Below, piece after piece: positions 34,503 through 43,531 of a stretch of DNA of 64,000 nt (position 1 is the stretch's first letter; each line of letters starts with the position of its first letter). Below the pieces are notes generated by a model. That model made no database searches and had not been told where the DNA came from. It saw only the letters and a program-made list of their open reading frames with translations. Source of the stretch: Kribbella pratensis (GTDB lineage Bacteria; Actinomycetota; Actinomycetes; Propionibacteriales; Kribbellaceae). The stretch is taken from NCBI RefSeq assembly GCF_004366075.1, contig NZ_SODU01000001.1, forward strand, positions 2,687,134-2,751,133, written 5' to 3'. A program made the translations under genes and the position numbers.

Positions 34503-35348
34503 CTAGCGGTCGTGCAGCGTGTCGTGGTGGTGGCGTTCGCCGCGGACCAGGTGCAGGCGGAGCTCCTGGGCGATCGTGTCCGGCGCATTCTCGTCGGGCG
34601 CGTTGTGGTCCAGGTCCGGGAGGATCCGGAACTCGGCGTTGGGCATGATCGTGGCGAGGCGCGGCAGTACGCCGGTCAGGTACGCGGGCGACCTGGCCCC
34701 ACCGAGGAGCAGTGTCCTCGACGCGATCCCGGCGTACCGGCTGCCGTCGGAGTCGAGGCGGAGGATCTCCGCGATCTCGCCGGGCGTCGTCGGCATCATG
34801 TCACGCGTCTCGCGACTGCCGGGTCCGCGGACGAGCAGCAAGGAGATTGCCCACAGCAAAGGTACGGCGCGGAACGGCAACAGGTCCGTGCCTTTGAGGA
34901 ACGTCGTCATCGCGGCAACGCGCCGGCCTGCGTCGAGTTGCCGCGTGAACCCGCCCAGCCAACTCCCGTCGAACGACCCGTCGATACTCACGCCCGGCTC
35001 GTATGCGATCAACGCATCCAACTGCCGCCGCAAACCCACATGCAGCGCGACCAGCCCGCCATAACTGTGCCCGAACGCCACCCGCGCGCCCGTCTGCTCG
35101 AGCACCGCGAGTACGTCGTCGACATCGGTCTCCACGCTGTACGCCGGACCTCGCGCCGCACTCGCCCCACGCCCACGCCGCTCGATCACATGCACCGTGT
35201 GAGCCCCGGAGAGCCCTCGCGCCAACGCCTCGTAGTGATGTGCTCGCCGGTTGTTCCCCGGCACCACGACAAGCCCCGGCCCGGTCCCCGTGGTCAACAC
35301 CTGAATCCCCGAGACCAGCTGCCGCCGCCAAACGTCCGCGTCCTGCAT
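34503..35348 (-). CDS. Alpha/beta hydrolase
   Basis: A 281-residue hydrolase with nucleophile elbow GHSYGG (Ser95) and oxyanion region VVVPGNNRRAHHYEALA, where NNR replaces the common HG. ERRGRGASA is the usual strand-4 loop. The charge-relay His is likely in ILPDLDHNAPDEN. There is no signal peptide. AAGGAGGGG precedes the ATG. Substrate unknown. It faces the SnoaL-like gene with ten bases between. Confidence 0.88.
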   Translation of the reverse strand: MQDADVWRRQLVSGIQVLTTGTGPGLVVVPGNNRRAHHYEALARGLSGAHTVHVIERRGRGASAARGPAYSVETDVDDVLAVLEQTGARVAFGHSYGGLVALHVGLRRQLDALIAYEPGVSIDGSFDGSWLGGFTRQLDAGRRVAAMTTFLKGTDLLPFRAVPLLWAISLLLVRGPGSRETRDMMPTTPGEIAEILRLDSDGSRYAGIASRTLLLGGARSPAYLTGVLPRLATIMPNAEFRILPDLDHNAPDENAPDTIAQELRLHLVRGERHHHDTLHDR

Positions 35349-35474
35349 CGCCGCCCCCTCCTTCGATCACGCCCCTAGACTCCCCAACGCCGCTGACACC
35401 GCTCTGTCTTCCCGCTGGCACGCGAAAACTCGGGCATCTGGACGCGAGGCGCCGTGAAGTGGTCGTGAAACGAC

Positions 35475-35511
35475 GAAGTGCCTGGTCGGTGTTGCTCTGA
35501 CCAGGCACTTC
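35475..35511 (-). terminator. tmRNA terminator
   Basis: GAAGTGCCTGGTC at 35475-35487 is exactly complementary to GACCAGGCACTTC at 35499-35511, forming a 13-base-pair stem with an 11-base loop just past the 3' end of the tmRNA. No long U tract follows, as is common in actinobacteria. Confidence 0.85.
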
Positions 35512-35519
35512 TCGAGGGG

Positions 35520-35894
35520 TGGAGGTGGCGGGAATCGAACCCGCGTCCTTCGGCGTCGCTTCAAGGCTTCTCCGGGCGCAGTCTGAATGGCGCTTTTCTC
35601 AGCCCCAGCGTTTGTACAGACATCTCGCTGACAGGCTCAGTCACTGTAAATGTCCCGTGCTAACCCCGTGACCGGGCTAGCAAAGCAAGCTCTCTAGATG
35701 AGGCCAGGAACCGGGGCGAGAGCATCCCCGGGCTGACCGCTTCTTTAGGTGCTCAGGCCGTCAGGCGGCGAGAGCGAAGCTACTGCGCTTGGAATCGGCA
35801 GTTATTGGTTTCCAGAGATCGTTAACGAGATAACCCTGGATCCTCGGCCCGCTTCCCTTGGAACGTACGTCCAAAGTCGAAACCGTTCACCCCC
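35520..35894 (-). ncRNA. ssrA: Transfer-messenger RNA
   Basis: The 5' end GGGGGUGAACGGUUUCGAC and the 3' end GGACGCGGGUUCGAUUCCCG then CCACCUCCA form the tRNA-like domain. The acceptor stem pairs GGGGGUG with CACCUCC, including the conserved G3-U. The CCA end is not encoded (ACCC follows). The tag reading frame at 35799-35761 encodes ADSKRSSFALAA followed by UGA, a typical actinobacterial degradation tag. It rescues stalled ribosomes with SmpB, encoded at 36631. Confidence 0.97.
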
Positions 35895-35988
35895 TGTTGA
35901 GTTGTCAAACTCCCACCCGTACCGCGGTGGAAGCTCCACACTATCAAGTCCAACAAGCCGCTCGCACCTCACATTCCCCCCGCGGGAC

Positions 35989-36549
35989 CTACTTGATCAG
36001 GCGCAGGGTGAACGGATAGCGGAACTTGCTGCCCGCCGCGGTGGCCAGGCCGCCGATGCCGGTCAGGAGGAACCAGAGGATCCCGAGCACCGGGAACAGG
36101 AACGACAGGAACCCGTGGGTGAAGCCGGTCGCGATCCCCAGCAGCGCGAACGCCCCGAACGCGGTCAGCTGGAAGTTCAGCGCCTCGACGGCGTGCCGGC
36201 GTACGGCGGGGTTCTTCTGGCCGGCCGTCGCGACGACCAGGGCCGGGCCGACGAACGACGTCGGGTACCCGAGCCAGTGCGCGATCGTGCCCATCCCGCG
36301 CCCGTCGCCACGGTAGGTCTGCAGCGGCGCCGGCCGGGTGAAGGCGGCCGGGGCGAACGTCGGGACCGGGCGGGAGACCAGCCCGTCGAACGAGCTGTTC
36401 AGCTCGGCCCGGGTCCGTGCCTTCAGGGCCTTCTCCAAACGGAGGTCGAACTCCATGTGGTCGAGGCGCCCGTCGGCGTACATTTCCTTGAGGATCTCGA
36501 CGGCCCGGTCCCGCTGCGCCGTCGTCACCAGCAGCTCTGAAGTGGACAT
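35989..36549 (-). CDS. DUF1707 and DUF4870 membrane protein
   Basis: A 186-residue protein. Residues 1-60 are DUF1707 (TTAQRDRAVEILKEMYADGR, then LDHMEFDLRLEKALKARTRA). After a Pro-rich linker, residues 95-186 are a DUF4870-like set of three helices (TIAHWLGYPTSFVGPALVVA, FGAFALLGIATGF, LFPVLGILWFLLTGIGGLAT). It lies between smpB and ssrA. Function unknown; DUF1707 is presumed a small interaction domain. Confidence 0.87.
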   Translation of the reverse strand: MSTSELLVTTAQRDRAVEILKEMYADGRLDHMEFDLRLEKALKARTRAELNSSFDGLVSRPVPTFAPAAFTRPAPLQTYRGDGRGMGTIAHWLGYPTSFVGPALVVATAGQKNPAVRRHAVEALNFQLTAFGAFALLGIATGFTHGFLSFLFPVLGILWFLLTGIGGLATAAGSKFRYPFTLRLIK

Positions 36550-36630
36550 GCTTCCACTGTGCGCGCCACCGGCCTCGCACCCCATCGGGTTCGCCCCGGA
36601 TGCACCCCTGACCGGACCCGGAAGGCCCGG

Positions 36631-37104
36631 CTACTGGCGTCTGCGGTCCGACAGGGCGCGTTGGGCCTCGCGATTGGCCTGACGCTCGGCGAGAGCGTGG
36701 CGTTTGTCGTAGTCCTTCTTGCCGCGGCCGGTGGCGAGCTCGACCTTCGCGTAGCCGTCCTTGAAGTACAGCGACAGCGGGATCAGCGACACCCCTTGCT
36801 GCTCGACCTCGCGGATCAGTTTCTGTACTTCGTCCTTGTGCAGCAGCAGCTTCCGCGTACGGCGGGGCTCGTGGTTCGTCCACGTGCCGTGTTTGTACTC
36901 CGGGATGTGCATGCCCTGCAGCCAGAGTTCGTTCCCGCGGACGGCGGCGAACGCGTCGACGAGGGAGGCCCGGCCCTGCCGGAGGGACTTGACCTCGGTC
37001 CCCGTCAGCACCAGCCCGGCCTCCACCACGTCCTCGATGTGGTAGTCGTGTCGCGCCTTACGGTTCTGCGCGATCGGCTTCTCCCGGCCGGACTGTTTCA
37101 CCAT
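36631..37104 (-). CDS. smpB: SsrA-binding protein SmpB
   Basis: A 157-residue protein, the usual length. [39 protein letters not shown], the [20 protein letters not shown] stretch and the basic tail [20 protein letters not shown] are all family hallmarks. It binds the tRNA-like part of tmRNA and delivers it to stalled ribosomes. ssrA lies 740 bases downstream on the same strand. The tail enters the empty mRNA channel. Confidence 0.98.
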   Translation of the reverse strand: MVKQSGREKPIAQNRKARHDYHIEDVVEAGLVLTGTEVKSLRQGRASLVDAFAAVRGNELWLQGMHIPEYKHGTWTNHEPRRTRKLLLHKDEVQKLIREVEQQGVSLIPLSLYFKDGYAKVELATGRGKKDYDKRHALAERQANREAQRALSDRRRQ

Positions 37105-37125
37105 CCAGCCAGTATCTCAGACCGT

Positions 37126-38571
37126 CTACAACCACTTCATCGGATTAACCACGCGGCCGTCCTGGTAGACCATGAAGTGCAGGTGGCAACCGGTGGAGTA
37201 GCCCGTGGTCCCGGCGTACCCGATGATCTCGCCCCTTCGGACGCGTTCACCGACGCCGGCCTTGTACCGCGACAGGTGGTTGTAGACGGTGGTGATCGAC
37301 GATCCGCCCATCACACCGTGTGAAACGAACAGACGATTTCCGTAGCCACCGTTGTAGTACTTGTCCGACACCACCCCGTCGGCCGCGGCGCGGATCGGCG
37401 TACCGCACGGAGCGCGGAAGTCGGTCCCGTCGTGCAGCTTCCAGTAGTGCAGAACCGGGTGAAAACGCATTCCGTACGGCGACGTGATGTAGCTGCTGAC
37501 CGGGTAGGCCAGCCGCCCGCCGCCGGACGACGGCGGATCGTCCGGAATGTTCCGCGGTTTCCGGTGCTCCTTGCGCGCCTTCGCCCGCTCCGCCTTCTCG
37601 GCTGCCGCCTTCCGGCGCGCTGCGGCCGCCTTCTCGGCCTTCGCCCGCGCGATCAGGAGCTGTTCGACCCGGTTCCGCTCACGCAGCAGCGAGTTGTACT
37701 GCGCCAGCTCGGCGTTCTTCTCCTTCTCGGCGGCCTTGAACGCGGTCAGCTTGACCTTCGCGATGGCCGCGGCCTCGGCACGGTCGGCCGCGACCTGCTT
37801 GGTCAGCTCCGTGACCCGCTTGACCGTTGCGGCGGCCTCGGCGCGAGCGACCTCGGACTCCTTCTCCGCGGCCGCGACCTTGACCCGCTTGCTGGCGAGC
37901 TGCGCCTGCGCGTTGTTCAGGTTGGTGATCGCATTGCTCTGGATGCCGAACACGTTCCGCTGGACCTGCATCCCGGTCGCGATATCGGCCGGGGCGGCAC
38001 CCCGCAGCGCGATCGACAGGCCCACCAGGCCGTTCTGCTGCTGGTACGCCGACCGTACGGCGCGACCCGCGACAGCCCGCTTCTCCGCGATCAGCTTCTC
38101 GCCGGCCTCGACGTCGGACACCGCCGTACGCAACGCCGCCTCGGCCGCGGCGAGCTTGCCCGCGGCGACCGCGTCGGCGGCCTTCGCGGCGGCGAGCTGC
38201 CCCTGCGCGGCGGCGTACCGGACCTGGACGGCCTGGTACTTCACGACGGCTTGGTTGTACGCGGCAACGGACTTGCCGAGCTGGTCGGACGCGTCGTCGA
38301 GATCAGCCTTCTGCTGACCGAGCTGCGCGTCGAGTTGCTTCTTCTTGGCGACTGGATCCGGCGGTTTCGCCTCCGCGGACGGAGTGGACGGAACCGCGGC
38401 CAGGACACCGGCGGACAGGGACAGGACAAGGCAGCAAGCGGCGACCGCCGTCTGCCGGCCCGGCGGTCGCTTGCGTGATCGCTGGTACGGCGCGGTGGAG
38501 GTGCCGGTGCTGTCGTCTCGCTTGATGCTCCCCCGCTCGCGCGGGTTCGCACCGGGGAAGTGCGGGACCAC
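37126..38571 (-). CDS. EnvC-like M23 peptidoglycan peptidase with coiled coil
   Basis: A 481-residue exported protein. A basic N-terminus and signal or anchor helix (VAACCLVLSLSAGVLAAVPS, about 43-65) precede a long Ala/Lys-rich coiled coil at about 75-330. The LytM/M23 domain follows, with the zinc residues in LHDGTDF and the HLHF motif near the end. It lies directly downstream of ftsX, where FtsEX-activated hydrolases such as RipC or EnvC are expected. AAGGGG precedes the GTG start. Three period-9 GTAAC/GTCAC repeats upstream suggest MtrA control. Confidence 0.92.
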   Translation of the reverse strand: MVPHFPGANPRERGSIKRDDSTGTSTAPYQRSRKRPPGRQTAVAACCLVLSLSAGVLAAVPSTPSAEAKPPDPVAKKKQLDAQLGQQKADLDDASDQLGKSVAAYNQAVVKYQAVQVRYAAAQGQLAAAKAADAVAAGKLAAAEAALRTAVSDVEAGEKLIAEKRAVAGRAVRSAYQQQNGLVGLSIALRGAAPADIATGMQVQRNVFGIQSNAITNLNNAQAQLASKRVKVAAAEKESEVARAEAAATVKRVTELTKQVAADRAEAAAIAKVKLTAFKAAEKEKNAELAQYNSLLRERNRVEQLLIARAKAEKAAAARRKAAAEKAERAKARKEHRKPRNIPDDPPSSGGGRLAYPVSSYITSPYGMRFHPVLHYWKLHDGTDFRAPCGTPIRAAADGVVSDKYYNGGYGNRLFVSHGVMGGSSITTVYNHLSRYKAGVGERVRRGEIIGYAGTTGYSTGCHLHFMVYQDGRVVNPMKWL

Positions 38572-38608
38572 AGGTCGACCCCTTGCTCTGGATGAAATTG
38601 TGCGGTAC

Positions 38609-38635
38609 GGGAGTGACTGCTGTTACTCCTGTTAC
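38609..38635 (-). promoter_or_regulatory. Candidate MtrA box (period-9 direct repeats)
   Basis: The minus strand reads GTAACAGGA, GTAACAGCA, GTCACTCCC in direct succession, between ftsX and the M23 peptidase. Mycobacterial MtrA is known to bind direct repeats of the GTCACAGCG type upstream of cell-wall hydrolase genes. The match in sequence, spacing and target is good, but binding is inferred. Confidence 0.55.
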
Positions 38636-38655
38636 TGCACGATAGGTCACCCGGG

Positions 38656-39567
38656 TCAGACTTTGAGGTATTTCCGCGTTGTCAGGAATGTCGGGATGAC
38701 GGCCAGGACCAGGCCGACCACGACCATGATCAGCGTGGCGCGGAAGGTTTCGGTCGCGCCGACCCACTGCCAGACGCGGAACGTCTCCTGGGCCCGCTGC
38801 ATGACCACGAAGTACACGCCGACCCACAAGGTGCCGCAGGCAAAGACCGCGCCGATCAGGGCCGCCAGCACCGCTTCCAGGAGGAACGGTAGCTGGATGT
38901 AGAAGTTCGAGGCGCCCACCAGGCGCATGATGCCTATCTCCCGTCTCCGGGCGTACGCCGCCAGCCGGATCGTGTTGGAGATCTGCATCAGAGCCGCGAC
39001 CAGCAGCAAGCCGGCCGAGATCAGCGCCCCGACCTGCAAGCCGTTGAGGGCCTTGAACAGTGGATCGAGGTACTGGCGAAGGTCCTGGACGGTGTCGACG
39101 CCGGGGAGGCCGGCGACGGCGCTGACCAGGTTCTGATAGCGCGTCGGATCTCGGAGCTTGACCCGGAAGGACTCCTGCATCTGGTCCTCGGTGACCGTGC
39201 TGACGATCGGCGAGTCCTTGTACAGCTTCTTGAACGACTCGAACGCTTCCTTCTTCGACTCCGAGAACACGCCGTCGGGGGCGGTGTCCGGGTTCGTCTG
39301 GATGACCTGCTGGATCCGGTTCTTCTGCTCCTGGGTCACCTCGGCGCCGGAGCAGCCGCGGCCGCCGGAGTCCTTGGTGCACAGGAACACCGAGATCTGG
39401 ATCTTGTCGTACCAGTTCCCCTTCATCAGGTCGACCTGCTCGCGGGCGAGCAGCGCGCTGCCGAACAGCGACAGCGAGACCCAGATGGTCACGACGACCG
39501 CGATCGTCATCGAGAGGTTCCGCTTCAGACCGATCCCGAGGTCGGAGAGGATGTAGTTCAAGCGCAT
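38656..39567 (-). CDS. ftsX: Cell division protein FtsX
   Basis: A 303-residue four-helix membrane protein. The first helix is at about 20-42 (LSMTIAVVVTIWVSLSLFGS). A large extracytoplasmic loop follows to about 175 and includes the CTKDSGGRGCSG pair of Cys. Three further helices are at about 180-300, with the conserved YARRREIGIMRLVGASNFYI between them. It relays ATP hydrolysis by FtsE to periplasmic peptidoglycan hydrolases at the division site. It starts 19 bases after ftsE. Confidence 0.96.
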   Translation of the reverse strand: MRLNYILSDLGIGLKRNLSMTIAVVVTIWVSLSLFGSALLAREQVDLMKGNWYDKIQISVFLCTKDSGGRGCSGAEVTQEQKNRIQQVIQTNPDTAPDGVFSESKKEAFESFKKLYKDSPIVSTVTEDQMQESFRVKLRDPTRYQNLVSAVAGLPGVDTVQDLRQYLDPLFKALNGLQVGALISAGLLLVAALMQISNTIRLAAYARRREIGIMRLVGASNFYIQLPFLLEAVLAALIGAVFACGTLWVGVYFVVMQRAQETFRVWQWVGATETFRATLIMVVVGLVLAVIPTFLTTRKYLKV

Positions 39568-39586
39568 CAGTCAGTCAGTCCCCTGG

Positions 39587-40276
39587 TCAGTGCTGGTAGC
39601 CGTAGACGCCGCGCGACTCGTCGCGGACGACATGGCCGTTCTCCAGCTCGATCACGCGCTTGCGCATCTGGTCGACGATCGAGACGTCGTGGGTGGCCAT
39701 CACCACGGTCGTCCCGGTCCGGTTGATCCGGTCCAGCAGCTTCATGATGCCGACCGACGTACCGGGGTCGAGGTTTCCGGTGGGCTCGTCGGCGATCAGG
39801 ATCATCGGCCGGTTCACGAACGCGCGGGCGATCGCGACGCGCTGCTGCTCGCCGCCGGACAGCTCGTCCGGCATCCGGTCCTCCTTGCCGTCCAGACCGA
39901 CCAGCTCGAGGACCTCGGGCACCGTCTTGCGGATGTGCGCGCGAGGCTTGCCGATCACCTGCAGCGCGAACGCCACGTTCTCGGCCACGGTCTTGTTCGG
40001 CAGCAGCCGGAAGTCCTGGAACACGGTGCCGATCTGGCGCCGCATCTGCGGGATCCGCCAGCTGGCCAGCCGGTTCAGATCCTTGCCGGCGACCATGATG
40101 TGACCTCTGGTCGTCCGGTGCTCACGCAGGACCAGACGGAGGAACGTCGACTTGCCGGACCCGGAGGTTCCGACCAGGAAGACGAACTCGCCCTTCTCGA
40201 TCTCGACGTTGACGTTCAGCAGAGCGGCCTTGGACTGGCCCTCGTACGTCTTGGACACATTCTCGAAGCGGATCAC
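39587..40276 (-). CDS. ftsE: Cell division ATP-binding protein FtsE
   Basis: A 229-residue ABC ATPase of standard FtsE length. Walker A is GTSGSGKST at 36-44, signature LSGGEQQRV, Walker [14 protein letters not shown], and the His loop [31 protein letters not shown] is an FtsE hallmark. GTG 40276 is the start that gives the family's normal N-terminus ([13 protein letters not shown]). It pairs with FtsX. In many actinobacteria prfB is close upstream; here it is about 22 kb away. Confidence 0.96.
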   Translation of the reverse strand: MIRFENVSKTYEGQSKAALLNVNVEIEKGEFVFLVGTSGSGKSTFLRLVLREHRTTRGHIMVAGKDLNRLASWRIPQMRRQIGTVFQDFRLLPNKTVAENVAFALQVIGKPRAHIRKTVPEVLELVGLDGKEDRMPDELSGGEQQRVAIARAFVNRPMILIADEPTGNLDPGTSVGIMKLLDRINRTGTTVVMATHDVSIVDQMRKRVIELENGHVVRDESRGVYGYQH

Positions 40277-40457
40277 GGGTTCATCCGGCCGTGGTCGGGA
40301 ACAGGGAGCGACGCGACGGTAACCACGAAGTGCACCGTACGCCACCGGAGCGGCCGGCGATCAGTCTAGGCGCTCCACGGCGTGCCGCCGACCAGACGTG
40401 CCGGTCCGTACACCCGCGTCCGATACCCGGTGCGTTTGAAACAGCCGTACGAGAAGG

Positions 40458-40625
40458 TCAGGCTGGGGACGGGCTCGGCGTGCCGTTGCCGTTGTCGGGG
40501 CGGGCGCCGGCTATGCGGGCTACGCCGGCGTCGGGTTTGCGGCCGGCGCGGCGGGCGGCCTCGACGTGCAACCGGGCCAGCTCGACAGCCTGGCGCGAGA
40601 CCTTCACGGTCTTCTTCTCAGCCAT
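40458..40625 (-). CDS. Small basic protein, 55 residues
   Basis: The ATG at 40625 is preceded by GAGGGAGACAGTGACC and overlaps the stop of the upstream gene by eight bases. The product begins MAEKKTVKVSRQAVELARLH and ends in a Pro/Ser/Asn-rich tail (ARPDNGNGTPSPSPA). The first half would be an amphipathic basic helix. No family recognised. Its coupling to the membrane gene at 40618 suggests a shared function. Confidence 0.6.
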   Translation of the reverse strand: MAEKKTVKVSRQAVELARLHVEAARRAGRKPDAGVARIAGARPDNGNGTPSPSPA

Positions 40626-41004
40626 GGTCACTGTCTCCCTCGACGACCTCGATGTCGGTGTCCGCGATATCAGCGTACGCGGACGCGCCGATGCGGTCGA
40701 TCGCTACGGCGGCGGTCAGCGCGGCGACCAGATCGTAGTCCTCGGGTTGTAACAGCTCCGACCTCATCAGTGAACGCAGCGTCACAACACCGGCGTCCGT
40801 CCCGGCGTCCTCGCCCTCGAGAATCTGCTCCACGGCCCACCGGACCATCCGCATGGTCTCCTCACGGTGCCGCCAGGTGTCGAGCTCGCGGTCGGACTTC
40901 CGCGTCAGGTACGCCCCCAGGGACACGCCACCGAGCGCGAGCAGCGGACTCAGAACCGTCATCACCACCCCGACGATCGAGATCCAGGTAGGGATCACGG
41001 ACAC
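40618..41004 (-). CDS. Small membrane protein of unknown function
   Basis: A protein of about 128 residues. An N-terminal helix (IPTWISIVGVVMTVLSPLLA, then LGGVSLGAYLT) is followed by a charged cytoplasmic region (RKSDRELDTWRHREETMRMV) and an acidic tail (DIADTDIEVVEGDSDHG). The start is uncertain: GTG 41004 or GTG 40998, neither with a good ribosome site. It diverges from the PfkB gene at 41098. Not recognised. Confidence 0.6.
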   Translation of the reverse strand: MSVIPTWISIVGVVMTVLSPLLALGGVSLGAYLTRKSDRELDTWRHREETMRMVRWAVEQILEGEDAGTDAGVVTLRSLMRSELLQPEDYDLVAALTAAVAIDRIGASAYADIADTDIEVVEGDSDHG

Positions 41005-41097
41005 ACCCCGACGCTCATACCCGTCCTCCCAATTCCGTGGTCTTGACCGGTCGATGATGCTACGAAGGAGCATTCCACCCACCACCGACATACCAGG

Positions 41098-42168
41098 ATG
41101 ACAAGGGGCGGTGTCACCGTGACGGACGAGCAGGACCGCTACGACGTGTTCGTGCAGGGGACGGTGTTCCTCGACATCGTCATGACCGGTCTGGCGTCCG
41201 CCCCGACCACCGGTACGGAGATCTTCGCCGAGGGCATGGGATCGTGCCCGGGCGGTGTCGCGAACTTCGCGATCGCGGCCGCGCGGCTCGGACTGCAGAC
41301 AGGACTCGCGTCGGTCTTCGGTGACGACGCGTACGCCGACTTCTGCTGGCGGACCCTCGCGGACCAGGAGGGCGTGGACCTGTCGCACTCGCGGCGGATC
41401 GGCCACTGGCACTCGCCGGTCACGGTGTCGATGTCGATCGACCGGGACCGGGCGATGGTCACGCACGCGCACGAGGCGCCGGGCGATCCGAGCAAACTGG
41501 TGGGGCCAGGCCTGAAGACGCGGTCCGCGATCGTGCCGGTGGCGGAGGAGCTGCCGGGCTGGACGGTCGAGGCGCGGCAGTCCGGTGCGCTGTTGTTCGG
41601 CGACGTCGGCTGGGATCCGACCGACGAGTGGTCGCCCGCGGTGCTCGACGTACTCGAAGGGTTCCACGCGTTCACGCCGAACGCGGGTGAGGCGATGGCC
41701 TACACCCGCACCGACACCCCCAAGGCCGCGCTGCACAAGCTGGCCGACCGCGTACCGCTCGCGGTGGTGACGAACGGCGCGGACGGCGTACTGGCGATCG
41801 ACTCGGCGACCGGTGAGGAGGAGCAGGTGCCGGCGCTGCCGGTGCGTTCGTACGACCCGACCGGCGCCGGCGACGTGTTCCTCGCCTCACTCGTGCTCGG
41901 CACGCTCCGCGGCTGGCCGCTCGCCCACCGCCTGGCGTTCAGCAACCTGTGCGCCGGCCTCTCGGTCCAGCACTTCGGCGGCTCCCTCGCGGCGCCCGGC
42001 TGGGGCGACATCATCGACTGGGTGCGCGACCACAGCCGGCACCGCCCCGGCGACGTCGACCCCGCCGTACTCCAGCACTACGCCTTCATCGGCGACGTCC
42101 TCCCGGCCGGTCCCGTCCCGATCGTCCGTCGGGCCTCAGCCACGATCGCGCGCCTGTCGGACGCCTGA
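41098..42168 (+). CDS. PfkB-family carbohydrate kinase
   Basis: A 356-residue ribokinase-like enzyme. GGVANFAIAAARLGLQTGLA is the N-terminal signature, and DPTGAGDVFLASLVLG contains the anion hole and catalytic Asp. FTPNAGEAMAYTRTD is the second conserved segment. It phosphorylates a sugar or nucleoside using ATP; the substrate cannot be told. Its 3' end overlaps the convergent MFS gene by 33 bases. ATG 41098 gives the full frame, although GTG 41119 is possible. Confidence 0.9.
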   Translation: MTRGGVTVTDEQDRYDVFVQGTVFLDIVMTGLASAPTTGTEIFAEGMGSCPGGVANFAIAAARLGLQTGLASVFGDDAYADFCWRTLADQEGVDLSHSRRIGHWHSPVTVSMSIDRDRAMVTHAHEAPGDPSKLVGPGLKTRSAIVPVAEELPGWTVEARQSGALLFGDVGWDPTDEWSPAVLDVLEGFHAFTPNAGEAMAYTRTDTPKAALHKLADRVPLAVVTNGADGVLAIDSATGEEEQVPALPVRSYDPTGAGDVFLASLVLGTLRGWPLAHRLAFSNLCAGLSVQHFGGSLAAPGWGDIIDWVRDHSRHRPGDVDPAVLQHYAFIGDVLPAGPVPIVRRASATIARLSDA

Positions 42169-43329
42169 CGCGCCTACCGTCACCGCGACCAGGACGAGCA
42201 GTACGCCGCCGCCCAGGAAGCCCCAGGACGGCGCGGCATGTTCGAGCACCAGCCCGGCGGTCGCCGATCCGGCGGCCGAGCCGAGGTTGTTGGCGGTGTT
42301 GATCCAGGTGCTCGCCTCGGTCCGTTGGTACGGCGGAGTGACGTCGTCGGCGGCCAGGTACGAGACCACGAACAGCGGGGCTACTGCGGCACCGGCAAAG
42401 CCCAACACACTCCCGAGCACGACCAGGTCGGTCACGAACGACGCCGCGAGCAGTCCGGCGGCCAGTACGGCGATCAGCCCGCCGAGATGGGTCGACCAGG
42501 ACCGGGTATGACGCCGGCGCGCCCAGAGCATCCCGCCGATCACACTGCCCGCCGCGATCGCTGCCTCGACGTACCCGGCCGCTCCGGGACGTCCCGCGTG
42601 CTGCGCGACACCTGCCACGCAGACGTACGCCGCGCTGATCCCGGACGCCGTGACCGTGATGACGAGCAGGATCCGTCGCAGACCGGGGATCACCAACGGC
42701 CCCAACGGATGCCGAGTGGGCGCCGACGCTGACGTCGAGGTCGTCACCGGACTCGTCACCATCGCGAACGTGCCGACGACCATCACGGCGGCCGAGCAGC
42801 CGAGCGCGGCTGGTGCGGATACGAGACCGATCAGGGTGCCTGCGATCAGTGGCCCGCCGAGGAACAGGCACTCCTCGGAGACCGCGTCGAGAGCGTACGC
42901 GCGTTCCTTCAGCACAGAGCCCTCGGTGAGCAGTCGCCAGTTCGACCGCATCGACGGCCCCAACGGCGGCGCCAGCAACCCGGTCGCGCCGACGAGGAGC
43001 AGTACGGCGGCATCCGGCGTACCGAATGCTGCGATGGCGACCAGACCGGCGGATGCACCGAGTGCGAGGGGTGGCAGGACGCGGCGCTGGCTGTAGCGGT
43101 CGACGAGCCGCGCTTTGTACGGCATCGACAACGAGGCGAACCCGAACACCGCGACCGCGGCGCCGGCCGTGGCGAAGGAACGGGTGGACTGCTGGACGGT
43201 GAAGAGCAAAGACAACGGGAGCAGACCGTACGACAGCCGGCCGAGCAACGCAGGCACGAATGTGCGCAGCGCCGACGGCAGCAGCAGCAGGACGTCACGG
43301 TAGCTCCCGGCACGAGTTGTGCCGGACAC
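42136..43329 (-). CDS. MFS transporter
   Basis: A 397-residue, 12-helix carrier. KARLVDRYSQRRVLPPLALG marks the loop-2/3 cytoplasmic motif, and the two six-helix halves are visible. It resembles efflux-type MFS proteins of unknown substrate. The GTG start has AGGAGAA upstream, within a structured leader at 43330-43393 that may control translation. The 3' end overlaps the kinase gene. Confidence 0.88.
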   Translation of the reverse strand: MSGTTRAGSYRDVLLLLPSALRTFVPALLGRLSYGLLPLSLLFTVQQSTRSFATAGAAVAVFGFASLSMPYKARLVDRYSQRRVLPPLALGASAGLVAIAAFGTPDAAVLLLVGATGLLAPPLGPSMRSNWRLLTEGSVLKERAYALDAVSEECLFLGGPLIAGTLIGLVSAPAALGCSAAVMVVGTFAMVTSPVTTSTSASAPTRHPLGPLVIPGLRRILLVITVTASGISAAYVCVAGVAQHAGRPGAAGYVEAAIAAGSVIGGMLWARRRHTRSWSTHLGGLIAVLAAGLLAASFVTDLVVLGSVLGFAGAAVAPLFVVSYLAADDVTPPYQRTEASTWINTANNLGSAAGSATAGLVLEHAAPSWGFLGGGVLLVLVAVTVGASGVRQARDRG

Positions 43330-43393
43330 GAGAATTCTCCTAGAGAGACGGGATGAGGCTCGATACCACGCAAGGCGTGGGAGCCGTCTCTAG
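43330..43393 (-). promoter_or_regulatory. Structured leader of the MFS gene
   Basis: On the minus strand CTAGAGACGG (43393-43384) pairs with CCGTCTCTCTAG (43351-43340), enclosing a second hairpin CCACGC-CTT-GCGTGG (43380-43366). The ribosome site AGGAG overlaps the end of the outer stem, and the palindrome GAGAATTCTC (43339-43330) abuts the GTG start. It could be a cis-regulatory RNA or a set of operators. It matches no riboswitch class I know. Confidence 0.5.
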
Positions 43394-43531
43394 TCACGGG
43401 GGGAGAACATGCGGGCGAGCCTACAGCTCGTTCTCGGCGGCTGGAAATGTCGGCTTACTGGGCTCCACCGGTCGTAGGGTCTGGGGTGGTGCGCGGGCTG
43501 TGGGACCGCGCTGGACGGAGAGGTGCAGGCG

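Noticed and set aside
35520..35560. Possible tRNA gene (T-arm-like GGTTCGATTCCC on the minus strand)
   Set aside because: It is the 3' tRNA-like part of the tmRNA, shown by the pairing 5' end at 35894 and the tag frame.
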